Assembly (NCBI RefSeq): GCF_001940525.2
Contig: NZ_CP019437.1
Coordinates: 1,648,501-1,712,500, forward strand
Direction: 5' to 3'
Length of the DNA: 64,000 nucleotides
From: Thioclava nitratireducens
GTDB taxonomy: Bacteria; Pseudomonadota; Alphaproteobacteria; Rhodobacterales; Rhodobacteraceae
Positions 41,120 to 51,062 of the stretch are shown here, piece after piece (the first letter of the stretch is position 1; every line of letters begins with the position of its first letter). The notes under the pieces are model-generated. The model saw only the letters and a list, made by a program, of their open reading frames with translations. It was not told where the DNA came from and did not search any database. Position numbers and translations under genes: made by a program.

Positions 41120-42930
41120 TCGACCGTCACCGACTTGGCGAGGTTGCGCGGCTGATCGACGTCGGTGCCCTTCGCGACCGCCGTGTGATAGGCGAGCAGC
41201 TGCGCCGGGACCGCGTAAAGGATCGGCGCGAAAGGTTCTGCGATATCAGGAAGGTGCAGCGTGCCCCAAGTGCCGTCCTGCGCCGCGCTGATGCCTTTGC
41301 TGTCGGAGATCAACAGCACCATCCCGTGGCGCGCCATCACCTCCTGCATGTTCGACACGGTCTTGTCGAAGAGCTTGTCATGGGGCGCCATCACGATCAC
41401 CGGCACCGTGCGGTCGATCAGCGCGATCGGCCCGTGCTTCAGCTCGCCCGAGGCATAGCCTTCGGCATGGATGTAGCTGATTTCCTTGAGTTTCAGCGCG
41501 CCTTCCAGCGCCAGCGGATACATTGCGCCGCGTCCGAGGAAGAGAATGTCCTGCGCCTCGGCAAGTTGCTCGGCCAGATGCGAGATCGGCTCGGAAATCG
41601 CCAGCGCCTGATTGAGCAGGCCGGGCAGGGCGCGTAGCGTCTCGGCATGGGCGGCAAGCGTCGCCGCGTCCGTTTCGCCGCGGTCGCGACCCGCCTTCAG
41701 CGCCATGACTGCGAGAACCAGAAGCTGCGCGGTGAAGGCCTTGGTCGAGGCCACGCCGACCTCAACGCCGGCGAAGATCGGCAACATGATGTCGGTTTCG
41801 CGCGCGATGGAAGAAGTGGGGACGTTCACGACGGCCACGGTCTTCGCGACGCGCTCGGAGCAATAGCGCAGCGCGGCCAACGTATCGGCGGTCTCGCCCG
41901 ACTGGCTGACGAAGACGGCGAGGCTGCGCTTCGACAAGGGCGGTTCGCGGTAGCGGAATTCCGAGGCCACGTCGATTTCGACCGGGATACGCGCAAATTC
42001 CTCGAACCAGTATTTCGCCACCGCACAGGCGTAATGCGCCGTGCCGCAGGCGATCAGGACAATCCGGTCGATGTTGGAAAAGTCCAAGTCATCCGGCAGG
42101 TTCAGCCCGGTTTCGGGCAGATAATGTCGCAAAGCGTCAGCAAGCACGACGGGCTGCTCGGCGATTTCCTTCGCCATGAAGTGCTTGTAGCCACCCTTCT
42201 CGACCTGCGCCTGGCCTAGGTCGATGCGGCTCTCGTCACGGTTCGCGCGGCGGCCCGCGGCGTCGAAAATCTCGGCACCCGCGCGGGTGACGAAGGCGTA
42301 ATCGCCCTCTTCGAGATAGGTGATCCGGTCGGTCATCGGCGCGAGCGCGATCGCGTCCGAGCCCACGAACATCTCGCCGTCGCCATGCCCGATCGCGAGC
42401 GGAGAGCCCTTGCGCGCCGCGATCAACAGATCGTCCTCGCCGTCGAACAGCCACAGCAGGGCGAATGCCCCTTCGAGCTTGCCAAGCGTCGCGACTGCCG
42501 CCTCGCGCGCGTCCATGCCGCGATCCATGAACATCCGCGTCAGCAGCGCGACGGTTTCGGTGTCCGTCTGCGTTTCCGGGGTGATCCCGGCCTCGGCCAG
42601 CTCGGCCCGCAACTCGCGGAAATTCTCGATAATGCCGTTATGCACGACCGCGACGGGCCCCGAGCGGTGCGGATGCGCATTGCCCTCGGTTGCAGCGCCA
42701 TGGGTTGCCCAGCGGGTATGGCCGATGCCCGACTTGCCCGGAAGCGGCTCATGCACCAGCAGATCGGACAGGTTCCACAGCTTGCCTACCGCCCGGCGGC
42801 GGTCCAGCTTGCCCTCGTTCACCGTCGCGATCCCGGCACTGTCATAGCCGCGATATTCTAACCGCTTGAGGCTCTCAACGAGCCAGGGGGAAACCTCGTG
42901 CTTCCCGAGAACGCCAATAATTCCGCACAT
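41116..42930 (-). CDS. glmS: Glutamine-fructose-6-phosphate aminotransferase
   Basis: 604 residues. Catalytic Cys2 at the start (MCGIIGVLG), the glutaminase domain HTRWATHGAATEGNAHPH, then two SIS sugar-isomerase domains (CGTAHYACAVAKYWFEEFA and FLGRGAMYPLALEGALKLKE). It makes glucosamine-6-phosphate, the entry to UDP-GlcNAc, and so feeds peptidoglycan and lipid A. Upstream glmU ends 3 bases before it, so glmU-glmS-alkD-like form one operon. Confidence 0.96.
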   Translation of the reverse strand: MCGIIGVLGKHEVSPWLVESLKRLEYRGYDSAGIATVNEGKLDRRRAVGKLWNLSDLLVHEPLPGKSGIGHTRWATHGAATEGNAHPHRSGPVAVVHNGIIENFRELRAELAEAGITPETQTDTETVALLTRMFMDRGMDAREAAVATLGKLEGAFALLWLFDGEDDLLIAARKGSPLAIGHGDGEMFVGSDAIALAPMTDRITYLEEGDYAFVTRAGAEIFDAAGRRANRDESRIDLGQAQVEKGGYKHFMAKEIAEQPVVLADALRHYLPETGLNLPDDLDFSNIDRIVLIACGTAHYACAVAKYWFEEFARIPVEIDVASEFRYREPPLSKRSLAVFVSQSGETADTLAALRYCSERVAKTVAVVNVPTSSIARETDIMLPIFAGVEVGVASTKAFTAQLLVLAVMALKAGRDRGETDAATLAAHAETLRALPGLLNQALAISEPISHLAEQLAEAQDILFLGRGAMYPLALEGALKLKEISYIHAEGYASGELKHGPIALIDRTVPVIVMAPHDKLFDKTVSNMQEVMARHGMVLLISDSKGISAAQDGTWGTLHLPDIAEPFAPILYAVPAQLLAYHTAVAKGTDVDQPRNLAKSVTVE

Positions 42931-42933
42931 TTA

Positions 42934-44280
42934 TCAATCTTTCTTCATGCGCCGCGCTTTCTCCGCGCGCAGCTTCGCAAAGAGTTTCGTGGCGAGGCCC
43001 GGGCGGTTCACTTGCTCGGAGCGCTCGATCGCGATCGCCTCGGCCGGGACGTCCTTCGAGATCACCGATCCCGAGCCCGTCAGCGCGCCGTCGCCCACCG
43101 TCACCGGGGCCACCAACATCGTGTCGGAGCCGATGAAGGCGTTCGCGCCGATAGTCGTGCGATGCTTCATCACCCCGTCGTAATTGCAGGTCACCGTGCC
43201 CGCGCCGATATTCGTATGTTCACCGATATCGGCATCGCCCAGATAGGTCAGATGGCCGACTTTCACACCTTCGGCGAGGATCGCGTTCTTCACCTCGACG
43301 AAGTTGCCGATGTGCACGTCCTCGGCGAGCTCCGCGCCGGGGCGCAGGCGGGCGAAGGGACCGACGGTGGCGCCACGCGAGATGTGGCAGCCTTCGAGAT
43401 GGCAGAAGGCCTCGATCACCGCACCGGATTCGATGGTGACATCGGGGCCGAACACGACATTCGGTCCCAGCACGACATCGCGGCTGATATAGGTGTCGAG
43501 CGCGAACCAGACGCTGGCGGGCTCCACCATGGTCACGCCGTTTTCCATCGCCTCGGCGCGCATCCGTTCCTGGAAGAGGGCCTCGGCGCGGGCGAGTTCG
43601 GCGCGGGTGTTGATGCCCAGCGTCTCGGCTTCATCACAGGTCACGACCTTGGCCGAGAGACCTTTCTTGCGTGCGGCTTCGACGATGTCGGTGAGGTAGT
43701 ATTCCCCCGAAGCGTTCTCGTTCGACAGCCCCGCGACGAGCTCGGTCAGAAGCACCGCGTCACAGGCGATAACGCCAGAGTTGCAGAGGGATATGGCGCG
43801 TTCTTCATCCGTGGCATCCTTGAATTCCACGATCCGGTCCAGCGTGTCGCCTTGCGCCACCAAGCGCCCGTATCGGCCCGGATCGGCGGCCTCGAAGCCC
43901 AGCACGGTCACCGCTGCCTCGGACGCCGCGAGCCGCTCCAGCGTCTCGGGGCGGATGAAGGGCGTGTCGCCGTAAAGCACGATTACGCGGCCGTCGAACC
44001 CGTCGAGCGCAGGCAGGGCCTGCGCCACCGCATGGCCGGTGCCGAGCTGCTCTTCCTGCAGCACGATCTGTGCCTCGGGATCAATCTTTGCGACGGCTTT
44101 CTTCACCTTCTCGGCACCGTGACCTGCGACGACGATCACGGTCTCGGGTTCGAGTGCCCGTCCGGCGGCCAGCGCATGGGCCACAAGCGGCGCGCGGCCC
44201 ACCTGATGCAGCACCTTCGGCAGGTCGGAGTTCATTCGGGTGCCCTGGCCCGCCGCGAGGGTGATCAATGCAATCGCCAT
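42934..44280 (-). CDS. glmU: Bifunctional GlcN-1-P acetyltransferase / GlcNAc-1-P uridyltransferase
   Basis: 448 residues. N-terminal nucleotidyltransferase motif LAAGQGTRMNSDLPKVLH (about residues 8-25), then left-handed beta-helix hexapeptide repeats from about residue 255 (VVLGPNVVFGPDVTIESG) with the active-site NYDGVMKHRT near 365. It turns GlcN-1-P into UDP-GlcNAc. Gene order glmU then glmS puts the two successive activities under one promoter. Confidence 0.96.
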   Translation of the reverse strand: MAIALITLAAGQGTRMNSDLPKVLHQVGRAPLVAHALAAGRALEPETVIVVAGHGAEKVKKAVAKIDPEAQIVLQEEQLGTGHAVAQALPALDGFDGRVIVLYGDTPFIRPETLERLAASEAAVTVLGFEAADPGRYGRLVAQGDTLDRIVEFKDATDEERAISLCNSGVIACDAVLLTELVAGLSNENASGEYYLTDIVEAARKKGLSAKVVTCDEAETLGINTRAELARAEALFQERMRAEAMENGVTMVEPASVWFALDTYISRDVVLGPNVVFGPDVTIESGAVIEAFCHLEGCHISRGATVGPFARLRPGAELAEDVHIGNFVEVKNAILAEGVKVGHLTYLGDADIGEHTNIGAGTVTCNYDGVMKHRTTIGANAFIGSDTMLVAPVTVGDGALTGSGSVISKDVPAEAIAIERSEQVNRPGLATKLFAKLRAEKARRMKKD

Positions 44281-44387
44281 GAGATACCTTTTCTTCTGCT
44301 CGGCCCCGTTTTAACCATTGGCTTGCTTGCCGCAAGTGGTGCGTCTTCACGCTTCCTTTCGCGGTGTTACGGAAGGAGCAATGGGCA

Positions 44388-45059
44388 ATGCGCACGGTGG
44401 TTTTCGACCTCGACGGGACTTTGGCCGACACCTCCGCCGATCTGATCGCGGCGGCCAACGCCTGCTTCACGGCGCGCGGCCACGCGCCGCTTCTCGATCC
44501 CGCGGGCGACGCGCTGATCGCCTTCCACGGTGGCCGCGCGATGCTCAAGGCGGGCTATGGCCGACTGGGCTTGGCGGAGAGCGAGATCGCAGCCTTGGTC
44601 GAGGCCGATTATTACCCGCTACTCGCGCATTACGGTGAGAATATCGACCGGCATACGCAGCTTTATCCCGGGGCTGAAGCGGCCGTGAAAACGCTGCGTG
44701 ATCAGGGTTTTGCCACGGCTGTCTGCACCAACAAGCCCGAAGGTCTCGCACGTGTTCTGCTCGAGCGGCTCGGCGTCACCGGTCTCTTCGATGCGCTGAT
44801 CGGTGCCGATACGCTGCCGCTGCGCAAACCTTCACCCGACCCATATCTCGCCGCCGTCGAGGGTGCGGGTGGTAAGGTCGAGACCTCTCTGCTGGTGGGC
44901 GACACCAATACCGATCGCGAGACCGCTCGTGCCGTCGGTGTGCCCTGCGTTCTCGTGACCTTCGGGCCCGAGGGGCGTGGCATCGAGCGTCTCGCGCCCG
45001 AGGCGATGCTCGACCATTTCGACGATCTGCCCGCGCTCGTGGCGCGGATGCTCGGATGA
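44388..45059 (+). CDS. gph: Phosphoglycolate phosphatase (HAD family)
   Basis: 223 residues, haloacid-dehalogenase fold: nucleophile motif FDLDGTLADTSADL (about residues 5-18), helical cap, motif II VCTNKP, and motif IV LLVGDTNTDRETARAVG. It removes phosphate from 2-phosphoglycolate made in DNA repair or by Rubisco. GGAAGGAG (44371-44378) is nine bases before the ATG at 44388. It is divergent from glmU. Confidence 0.85.
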   Translation: MRTVVFDLDGTLADTSADLIAAANACFTARGHAPLLDPAGDALIAFHGGRAMLKAGYGRLGLAESEIAALVEADYYPLLAHYGENIDRHTQLYPGAEAAVKTLRDQGFATAVCTNKPEGLARVLLERLGVTGLFDALIGADTLPLRKPSPDPYLAAVEGAGGKVETSLLVGDTNTDRETARAVGVPCVLVTFGPEGRGIERLAPEAMLDHFDDLPALVARMLG

Positions 45060-45105
45060 GGGGCGCGGCGGGGCTGTGCCGCCCCGGATGGCCCCTTAAA
45101 CAGCC

Positions 45106-46329
45106 ATGACCGCAGCGCCCATCGGTCCTTCGCGCTTTCACGCCACCGCCTTCGTTCTGATCGCGGTGTTTCTCGACATGGTGGGGTTCGGCCTGATCAT
45201 TCCCGTGCTGCCCTCGCTGATCGCGGATGTGGGCCACGTCGATCTGGCGCAGGCGAGCCGGATCGGGGGCTGGATGTTCGCGGCCTTCAGCCTCGCGCAA
45301 TTCCTGTTCGCGCCGCTGATGGGCAACCTTTCGGATCGCTTCGGGCGGCGTCCGCTCCTCTTGCTTGCGATCGGCGGACTGGGTGTCGATTACCTGTTTC
45401 ACGCCTTCGCGCCGACGCTGCTCTGGCTCTTCGTGGGCCGGATCGTCGCTGGCATCTGCGGCGCGTCCTACGTCATCGCGAACGCCTATCTCGCCGATAT
45501 CACCCCGCCGGCCGAGCGTGCCCGCGCCTTCGGACTGATCGGCGCGGCCTTCGGCTTCGGCTTCATCGCGGGGCCCGCGCTTGGCGGATTTCTGGGCGAG
45601 CTTGGCCCGCGCATTCCCTTCTTCGTCGCCGCCGCGCTCTCGGGGCTGAACCTGATCTACGGCCTGATCGTGCTGCCTGAAAGTCTGCCGCAGGGCTTGC
45701 GCCGTCCGGTGAACTGGCGCGCCTGCAATCCGCTGGGCACGCTGAAAGTCTTCGCGCGGTATCCGGGCGTGCTGCCTATGGGCACTGCCCTTGGCGTCTA
45801 TCTGTTCGCCTCGGCGGTCTATCCCGCGATCTGGCCCTATTGGGGGATGGCGAAATTCGGCTGGTCCGAGGGAATGGTGGGGCTGACACTCGCAGGCTAT
45901 GGCGTCGTCGCGGCGATCTTTCAGGGCGGGCTCGCTGGGCCGCTTGCGTCCCGACTGGGCGAGGCGCGGGTGGCGGCGATCGGGCTGATCGTCGGGATCG
46001 GCATGACCATTGCGCTGGGGCTGTCGACCTCGCTGGCGATGGTTTTAATCGTCCTGCTGATCACCGGGATCGAGGGGCTGGTGCATCCGATGATCGCCTC
46101 GCTGATGTCCAACGCGGTGCCCGAGGATGCGCAGGGCGCCCTGCAGGGTGGCATTTCCGCGCTGATGAACCTCGCGATGCTGGCGGGCACCTTGTTCTTC
46201 ACCCAAGTGTTCGGGATATTCCTCGCCGAGAACGCCCCGATCCGCACGCCGGACATGGCCTTTTACGTGGCCTCCGTAATCCTGCTGGCGGCGTTGGCGC
46301 TGTTCGTGCGTGCAAGAAAGGTCGAGTGA
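45106..46329 (+). CDS. MFS drug-efflux transporter of the Tet (DHA1) type
   Basis: 407 residues, twelve transmembrane helices. The DHA1 motif is [16 protein letters not shown] (loop 2-3), helix 1 has the [13 protein letters not shown] signature and helix 5 has [20 protein letters not shown], both close to class A TetA proteins. Substrate cannot be told; proton-driven export of hydrophobic drugs is likely. A GC-rich hairpin (GGGGCTGTGCCGCCCC, about 45071-45086) lies between gph and this gene. The stop overlaps the next start (TGATG). Confidence 0.85.
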   Translation: MTAAPIGPSRFHATAFVLIAVFLDMVGFGLIIPVLPSLIADVGHVDLAQASRIGGWMFAAFSLAQFLFAPLMGNLSDRFGRRPLLLLAIGGLGVDYLFHAFAPTLLWLFVGRIVAGICGASYVIANAYLADITPPAERARAFGLIGAAFGFGFIAGPALGGFLGELGPRIPFFVAAALSGLNLIYGLIVLPESLPQGLRRPVNWRACNPLGTLKVFARYPGVLPMGTALGVYLFASAVYPAIWPYWGMAKFGWSEGMVGLTLAGYGVVAAIFQGGLAGPLASRLGEARVAAIGLIVGIGMTIALGLSTSLAMVLIVLLITGIEGLVHPMIASLMSNAVPEDAQGALQGGISALMNLAMLAGTLFFTQVFGIFLAENAPIRTPDMAFYVASVILLAALALFVRARKVE

Positions 46330-47507
46330 TGTCCGAGGTCTTCAACGGCAATTTCACCCAGCAGGAGCCGATCCCGGAGGAGGCGATCGAACGTGCCGTC
46401 GAGGTGATGCGCTCGGGACGTCTGCATCGCTACAATACGGTGCCGGATGAACCGGGCGAGGTGGCGTTGCTGGAGGAGGAATTCGCAGGGCTGACCGGTG
46501 CGCCCTATTGCCTCGCGGTGGCCTCGGGCGGCTATGCCTTGGGCTGTGCACTGCGCGCCGTGGGCGTCGGTCCGGGCGATCCGGTGCTGACCAATGCCTT
46601 CACGCTTGCGCCCGTGCCCGGCGCCATCGCGGCGGTCGGCGGCAAGCCCGTGCTGGTGGAGGTCACCGACCAGCTGACCATCGATCTTGACGATCTGGCG
46701 GCGAAAGCCCCGCAGGCCCGAGTGCTGATGCTTTCCCATATGCGCGGCCATATCTGCGACATGGATGCGCTGATGGAGATCGCGCGCACCCATGATCTGA
46801 CGGTGATCGAGGATTGCGCCCATACGATGGGGGCGGCTTGGGGCGGTGTCCCCTCGGGGCGGCATGGCGCGATCGGGTGCTATTCGACCCAGACCTACAA
46901 GCACATGAATTCGGGCGAGGGCGGTCTGATCGTAACCGACGACGCGGAACTGGCGGCGCGGATGATCCTGCTGTCGGGCAGCTACATGCTCTATGAGCGG
47001 CACCGCGCCGCGCCGAGGCCGGAGGTGTTCGAGGGGCTGAAATACGACACGCCCAATGTCTCGGGCCGAATGGACAATCTGCGCGCCGCGATCCTGCGCC
47101 CGCAGTTGCCGACGTTGGCGGATCGGGTGGCGCGCTGGAGCGCGCTGTACCGTGAGATCGAGGCCGGGCTCGTCGGCGCCGAGGGTATCGCGCTGATCGA
47201 ACGCCCCGAGGCCGAGAGCTATGTCGGCTCGTCCTTCCAGTTCCGCCTGCCGGGGCGCTCCGCCCCCGAGATGCTGGATTTCGTCGCCCGGGCTGCGGCC
47301 CGCGGGGTTGAGCTGAAATGGTTCGGCGCGGATGAGCCTGCGGGCTTCACCTCGCGCCATGACAGCTGGCGCTACGCAGAAGCGCAGAACCTGCCGCGCA
47401 CCGATGCGGTGCTGGCGACGCTGCTTGACCTGCGCCTGCCGCTGACTTTCTCGACGGACGATGCCGCCCAGATCGCGCGCATCCTGCGCGAAGAGGCCGA
47501 GGTTTGA
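46329..47507 (+). CDS. DegT/DnrJ/EryC1/StrS-type aminotransferase
   Basis: 392 residues. Sugar-aminotransferase fold with the PLP lysine in STQTYKHMNSGEGG (near residue 198) and VIEDCAHTMGAAWGG (near 162-176). Family members transaminate nucleotide keto-sugars for surface polysaccharide, but lone members have other substrates. The start overlaps the stop of the MFS gene. No other sugar-biosynthesis gene is adjacent. Confidence 0.82.
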   Translation: MSEVFNGNFTQQEPIPEEAIERAVEVMRSGRLHRYNTVPDEPGEVALLEEEFAGLTGAPYCLAVASGGYALGCALRAVGVGPGDPVLTNAFTLAPVPGAIAAVGGKPVLVEVTDQLTIDLDDLAAKAPQARVLMLSHMRGHICDMDALMEIARTHDLTVIEDCAHTMGAAWGGVPSGRHGAIGCYSTQTYKHMNSGEGGLIVTDDAELAARMILLSGSYMLYERHRAAPRPEVFEGLKYDTPNVSGRMDNLRAAILRPQLPTLADRVARWSALYREIEAGLVGAEGIALIERPEAESYVGSSFQFRLPGRSAPEMLDFVARAAARGVELKWFGADEPAGFTSRHDSWRYAEAQNLPRTDAVLATLLDLRLPLTFSTDDAAQIARILREEAEV

Positions 47508-47526
47508 AGAGGTGGAGCGCTGACAC

Positions 47527-48450
47527 TCAGCCTGCGCGCGAGATCCAGTCGGCGATCATCAGGTCGAGATGCGCGCCACCGCCGTTCTTGTAGAGCGTGA
47601 TCTCCTCGGCGCTTTCCCGCCCGCGCGCGCCGCCGATCAGGTCGTAGAGATCGGCCTTCACCGCCTCGGGCGCGATCACCCCTTCGCGGATCGGGATCAG
47701 CAGTTCGCCAATATGGCCCAATGTGGTGTCGCGACTGTCGACAAAGAGACTCGCCGTCGAGATCAGCGCATCGTCGGCCTCGCGCATATCGGCCTTGTAG
47801 GCCCCGATCAGATCGACATGGGTGCCGGGTTTTACCCATTCGCCCTTCAGGACCGGCGCGCGCGCCATCGTGGCGCTGCTGACGATATCGGCCTCGGCCA
47901 CCGCGTCGGCCAGATCGCTCACCGCACGCAGCGTGACGCCCTCGGGGGCAGGCCCAGCCGCCAGCTCCTGCGCCTGCTCGGGGCGGCGCGTCCAGAGCGT
48001 GATCTCCGTCAGCCCCGGAAAGCCCGCCGCATAGGCCGCGATCAGCGAGCGCGCGACCCGGCCCCCGCCCGCGATCAGCAGTCGGCGGCTGTCCGGGCGG
48101 GCCAGAAGTTGCGCGCCCAGAACGGAATCGGCAGCCGTCTTGAACTCGGTCACCAGCGGGCAATCGACGATCGCGGTGGGCTGGCCATGCTCGGGCTCGA
48201 ACACCACCATCGCGCCTTGCACCGTGGGCAGCCCCGCCTGCGCGTTGCCATCGCACACGGTGAAGGATTTCACCCCGTAACCCAGCCCCGGAATGTAAGC
48301 CGCGCGGCTGAGCAGCACCGCATCCGAGGGTCCGAGAAACGTATCGCCCAACTCCGCCTTCGGGCGCGTATGGCCCGCGCGCAATGCAGCTATCGCGCCA
48401 GGCCAATCGAGCTTTTCCGCGATGTCATAGGGGATGATCTTCGGGCTCAT
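47527..48450 (-). CDS. Ornithine cyclodeaminase / mu-crystallin family dehydrogenase
   Basis: 307 residues. Rossmann NAD(P)-binding region LLIAGGGRVARSLIAAYAA (near residue 123), substrate region GLGYGVKSFTVCDGNAQAG. The family includes ornithine cyclodeaminase and delta-1-pyrroline-2-carboxylate/piperideine reductases. It ends up 25 bases downstream of a DadA-like gene, which favours an imine-reductase role in D-amino acid or hydroxyproline breakdown, though this is only inference. Confidence 0.78.
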   Translation of the reverse strand: MSPKIIPYDIAEKLDWPGAIAALRAGHTRPKAELGDTFLGPSDAVLLSRAAYIPGLGYGVKSFTVCDGNAQAGLPTVQGAMVVFEPEHGQPTAIVDCPLVTEFKTAADSVLGAQLLARPDSRRLLIAGGGRVARSLIAAYAAGFPGLTEITLWTRRPEQAQELAAGPAPEGVTLRAVSDLADAVAEADIVSSATMARAPVLKGEWVKPGTHVDLIGAYKADMREADDALISTASLFVDSRDTTLGHIGELLIPIREGVIAPEAVKADLYDLIGGARGRESAEEITLYKNGGGAHLDLMIADWISRAG

Positions 48451-48475
48451 GTCGTCTCCTTCATTGTCTCGGGCG

Positions 48476-49717
48476 TCACAGAGGCATCAGCCAGCGCGCC
48501 GGGGCCGACACCTCGCGCGGGCCGTTGGCGGCACCGGTGATCGCATCGGCCAGAAGCGCGCCGCAGCCCGCCGAAAGCGTCCAGCCCAACTGCCCGTGGC
48601 CCGCATTGACCCACAGGTTGTCGTAAGCCTTCACCCGGCCAAGGAAGGGCGGGCCATGCGGGGTCGAGGGCCGCAGCCCGGTCCAGAGAACGGGCGGCGC
48701 ATCGCTCACCGCATCGCCGAAACGTGCGGCGACGTAATCGGTCAGCACCTTGGTGCGATCCTCGCGCAGCGTCCGGTCGCGCCCGGCGAATTCGGCGATC
48801 GCGGTCACCCGCAACACCCCGCCATAAGACGCCACGGCCAGCATCGCGGCCTCGTCGATATAGGGATGGCGGGGCAGGCGGCTCTGGTCGCGCACTTCCC
48901 ATGTCCCAGAATACCCCTTCACCGGGTAGATATCCGGCGCAAAGCCCAGAGGCCGGGCCAGATCGGGCGTCTCTACCCCGGCGGCGAGGATCACTTGCGC
49001 CGCAGGCAGCGTCTCATCGGCGAGGTTGACCCCGGTGATCTTGCCGTGGGCATGGCTGAACCCGGTCACCGCGCTGTTGTAGCGAAACTGCACACCGTGC
49101 TTGGCGGAAAGCGCTTTGGCGGCGGCGCGGGTCACCTCGTGGCAATTGCCCGCGGCATCCATCGGCGAGAGGAACCCGCCCGCAAAACCAGCCCTGGCGA
49201 GCGGCGGATCGTTCTCGGCCAGCCAGTCCGGGTCGATCCGCGTCAACCGCCCGTCGTCATGGGCGTCGATCTCATTCGTCGCATTATAAAGATAGAGTCC
49301 GCCCTCGAAGCGGATAAGTGCGTCCAGCTCCAACTCCTGCGCCATCTCGGGCAGGGCGGCGCGCGCGGTCTCGGCCAGCCGCATCATCCGCGCGGTGTTC
49401 CGGGCCTGCGCGGCGCCTGTGCAGTTGAGCAGGAAGCGCGTCCCCCAACGCCATAGCGCCGGATCGAACGGCGCGGTCAGCTTCACACCGGGATTGCGCC
49501 CGGCCATCGCGCGCAGCAGCTGCGGCAAGGCATCCGGCCCCGCCCATGCGCTCGAATGGCCGATCGAGACGATCCCGGCATTCGCGCGCGAACACAGCTC
49601 CGCGGGGCCGGGCAGGCGGTCGATCACCGTCACCGGCAGCCCGCGCCGCGCCAGCGCCCATGCGGTCATCATGCCGACGATGCCCGCTCCGATCACGATA
49701 TGACGTGGCTGCCCCAT
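48476..49717 (-). CDS. D-amino acid dehydrogenase-like FAD oxidoreductase
   Basis: 413 residues. FAD-binding Rossmann motif VIGAGIVGMMTAWALARRG at about residues 6-24, the DAO-type middle region ILAAGVETPDLARPLG, and a late GLRPSTPHGPPFLGR with GHGQLGWTLS. Start taken at the ATG at 49717 (MGQPRH); an earlier ATG 45 bases upstream is in frame but less likely. Co-directional with the cyclodeaminase-like gene and divergent from liuA. Confidence 0.82.
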   Translation of the reverse strand: MGQPRHIVIGAGIVGMMTAWALARRGLPVTVIDRLPGPAELCSRANAGIVSIGHSSAWAGPDALPQLLRAMAGRNPGVKLTAPFDPALWRWGTRFLLNCTGAAQARNTARMMRLAETARAALPEMAQELELDALIRFEGGLYLYNATNEIDAHDDGRLTRIDPDWLAENDPPLARAGFAGGFLSPMDAAGNCHEVTRAAAKALSAKHGVQFRYNSAVTGFSHAHGKITGVNLADETLPAAQVILAAGVETPDLARPLGFAPDIYPVKGYSGTWEVRDQSRLPRHPYIDEAAMLAVASYGGVLRVTAIAEFAGRDRTLREDRTKVLTDYVAARFGDAVSDAPPVLWTGLRPSTPHGPPFLGRVKAYDNLWVNAGHGQLGWTLSAGCGALLADAITGAANGPREVSAPARWLMPL

Positions 49718-49837
49718 CTCCGCTCCCGTGTTTCCATGTCCCAAGCCTCTTTGTGGCGGCAATCGCCGCGCCTTACCAGCCCCTGCGCCGCGGGTTCGTG
49801 CCGCTACGTCGTTTGCCCGGGGCCGGGGCCACGGCTC

Positions 49838-49879
49838 TTGACCCGACTCGACAATTGCGCATAAATGAACGTGCGTTCA
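49838..49879 (+). promoter_or_regulatory. liu operon promoter with palindromic operator
   Basis: TTGACC (49838-49843) and ATAAAT (49861-49866) are 17 bases apart. Just after it is a perfect palindrome TGAACG-TG-CGTTCA at 49866-49879, covering the expected transcription start, and GGGGGAGGAG precedes the liuA ATG. A TetR-type repressor is the usual reader of such an operator; no regulator gene is in this part of the window, so the protein is unknown. Confidence 0.6.
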
Positions 49880-49901
49880 ATAAACCGGGGGAGGAGATCC
49901 G

Positions 49902-51062
49902 ATGTTCGCAGGTTCGATGGAGTTCGATCTGGGCGAGGATATCGCCGCACTGCGCGATATGGTGCGCCGTTGGGCGTCCGAGCGCGTGGCCCCGATCGCG
50001 GCCAAAACCGATCTGGACAATGAGTTTCCGAACGAGCTTTGGACCGAGATGGGCGAGCTTGGCCTGCTCGGGATCACCGTGCCTGAAGAATTCGGCGGGG
50101 CCGGGATGGGCTATCTCGCTCATGTCGTGGCCACCGAGGAAATCGCGCGGGCCTCGGCCTCGATCGCGCTCAGCTACGGCGCGCATTCCAATCTCTGCGT
50201 GAACCAGATCAAGCTGAACGGTTCGGACGAGCAGAAGAAGAAATATCTGCCCGGACTGATCTCGGGACAGTCGGTCGGCGCGCTCGCGATGTCGGAATCC
50301 GGCGCGGGCTCGGACGTGGTGGGCATGAAGCTAAAGGCCGAGAAGCGCAACGGCTATTACGTCCTGAATGGCCATAAATACTGGATCACCAACGGGCCCG
50401 ATGCCGACACGCTCGTGGTCTATGCCAAGACCGACCCGGAAGCTGGCTCCAAGGGCATCACCGCCTTCATCGTCGAGAAGGATTTCAAGGGCTTCTCCAC
50501 CTCCAAGCATTTTGACAAGCTCGGCATGCGCGGCTCGAACACGGCACAGCTGTTCTTCGAGGATTGCGAGGTGCCCTTCGAGAATGTGCTGGGCGAAGAG
50601 GGGCGTGGGGTGCGTGTTCTGATGTCGGGTCTCGATTACGAGCGCGTGGTGCTTTCCGGCATCGGCACCGGCATCATGATGGCCTGCCTCGACGAGGTCG
50701 TGCCCTATTGCAAGGAGCGCGAGCAGTTCGGCCAGCCGATCGGGAATTTCCAGCTCATGCAGGGCAAGATCGCCGATATGTATGTCGCTATGAACACCGC
50801 GCGCGCCTACACCTACGAGGTCGCGAAGGCCTGTGATCGCGGCGCCGTAACCCGTCAGGATGCTGCGGCGACCGTGCTTTACGCCTCCGAGCAGGCGATG
50901 GTGCAGGCGCATCAGGCGGTGCAAGCGCTTGGCGGCGCCGGGTTCCTCAACGACTCCAACGTCTCGCGCCTGTTCCGGGACGCGAAGTTGATGGAGATCG
51001 GCGCGGGCACCTCGGAAATCCGCCGGATGCTCATCGGTCGCGAGATCATGGGAGCCGCGTGA
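49902..51062 (+). CDS. liuA: Isovaleryl-CoA dehydrogenase
   Basis: 386 residues of the acyl-CoA dehydrogenase family. FAD-contact motif [16 protein letters not shown] and [10 protein letters not shown] near residue 160; the catalytic base is the Glu in [10 protein letters not shown] (about residue 247), the place used by isovaleryl-CoA dehydrogenases. It oxidises isovaleryl-CoA to 3-methylcrotonyl-CoA in leucine breakdown. First gene of the liu operon; stop overlaps the next start. Confidence 0.93.
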   Translation: MFAGSMEFDLGEDIAALRDMVRRWASERVAPIAAKTDLDNEFPNELWTEMGELGLLGITVPEEFGGAGMGYLAHVVATEEIARASASIALSYGAHSNLCVNQIKLNGSDEQKKKYLPGLISGQSVGALAMSESGAGSDVVGMKLKAEKRNGYYVLNGHKYWITNGPDADTLVVYAKTDPEAGSKGITAFIVEKDFKGFSTSKHFDKLGMRGSNTAQLFFEDCEVPFENVLGEEGRGVRVLMSGLDYERVVLSGIGTGIMMACLDEVVPYCKEREQFGQPIGNFQLMQGKIADMYVAMNTARAYTYEVAKACDRGAVTRQDAAATVLYASEQAMVQAHQAVQALGGAGFLNDSNVSRLFRDAKLMEIGAGTSEIRRMLIGREIMGAA

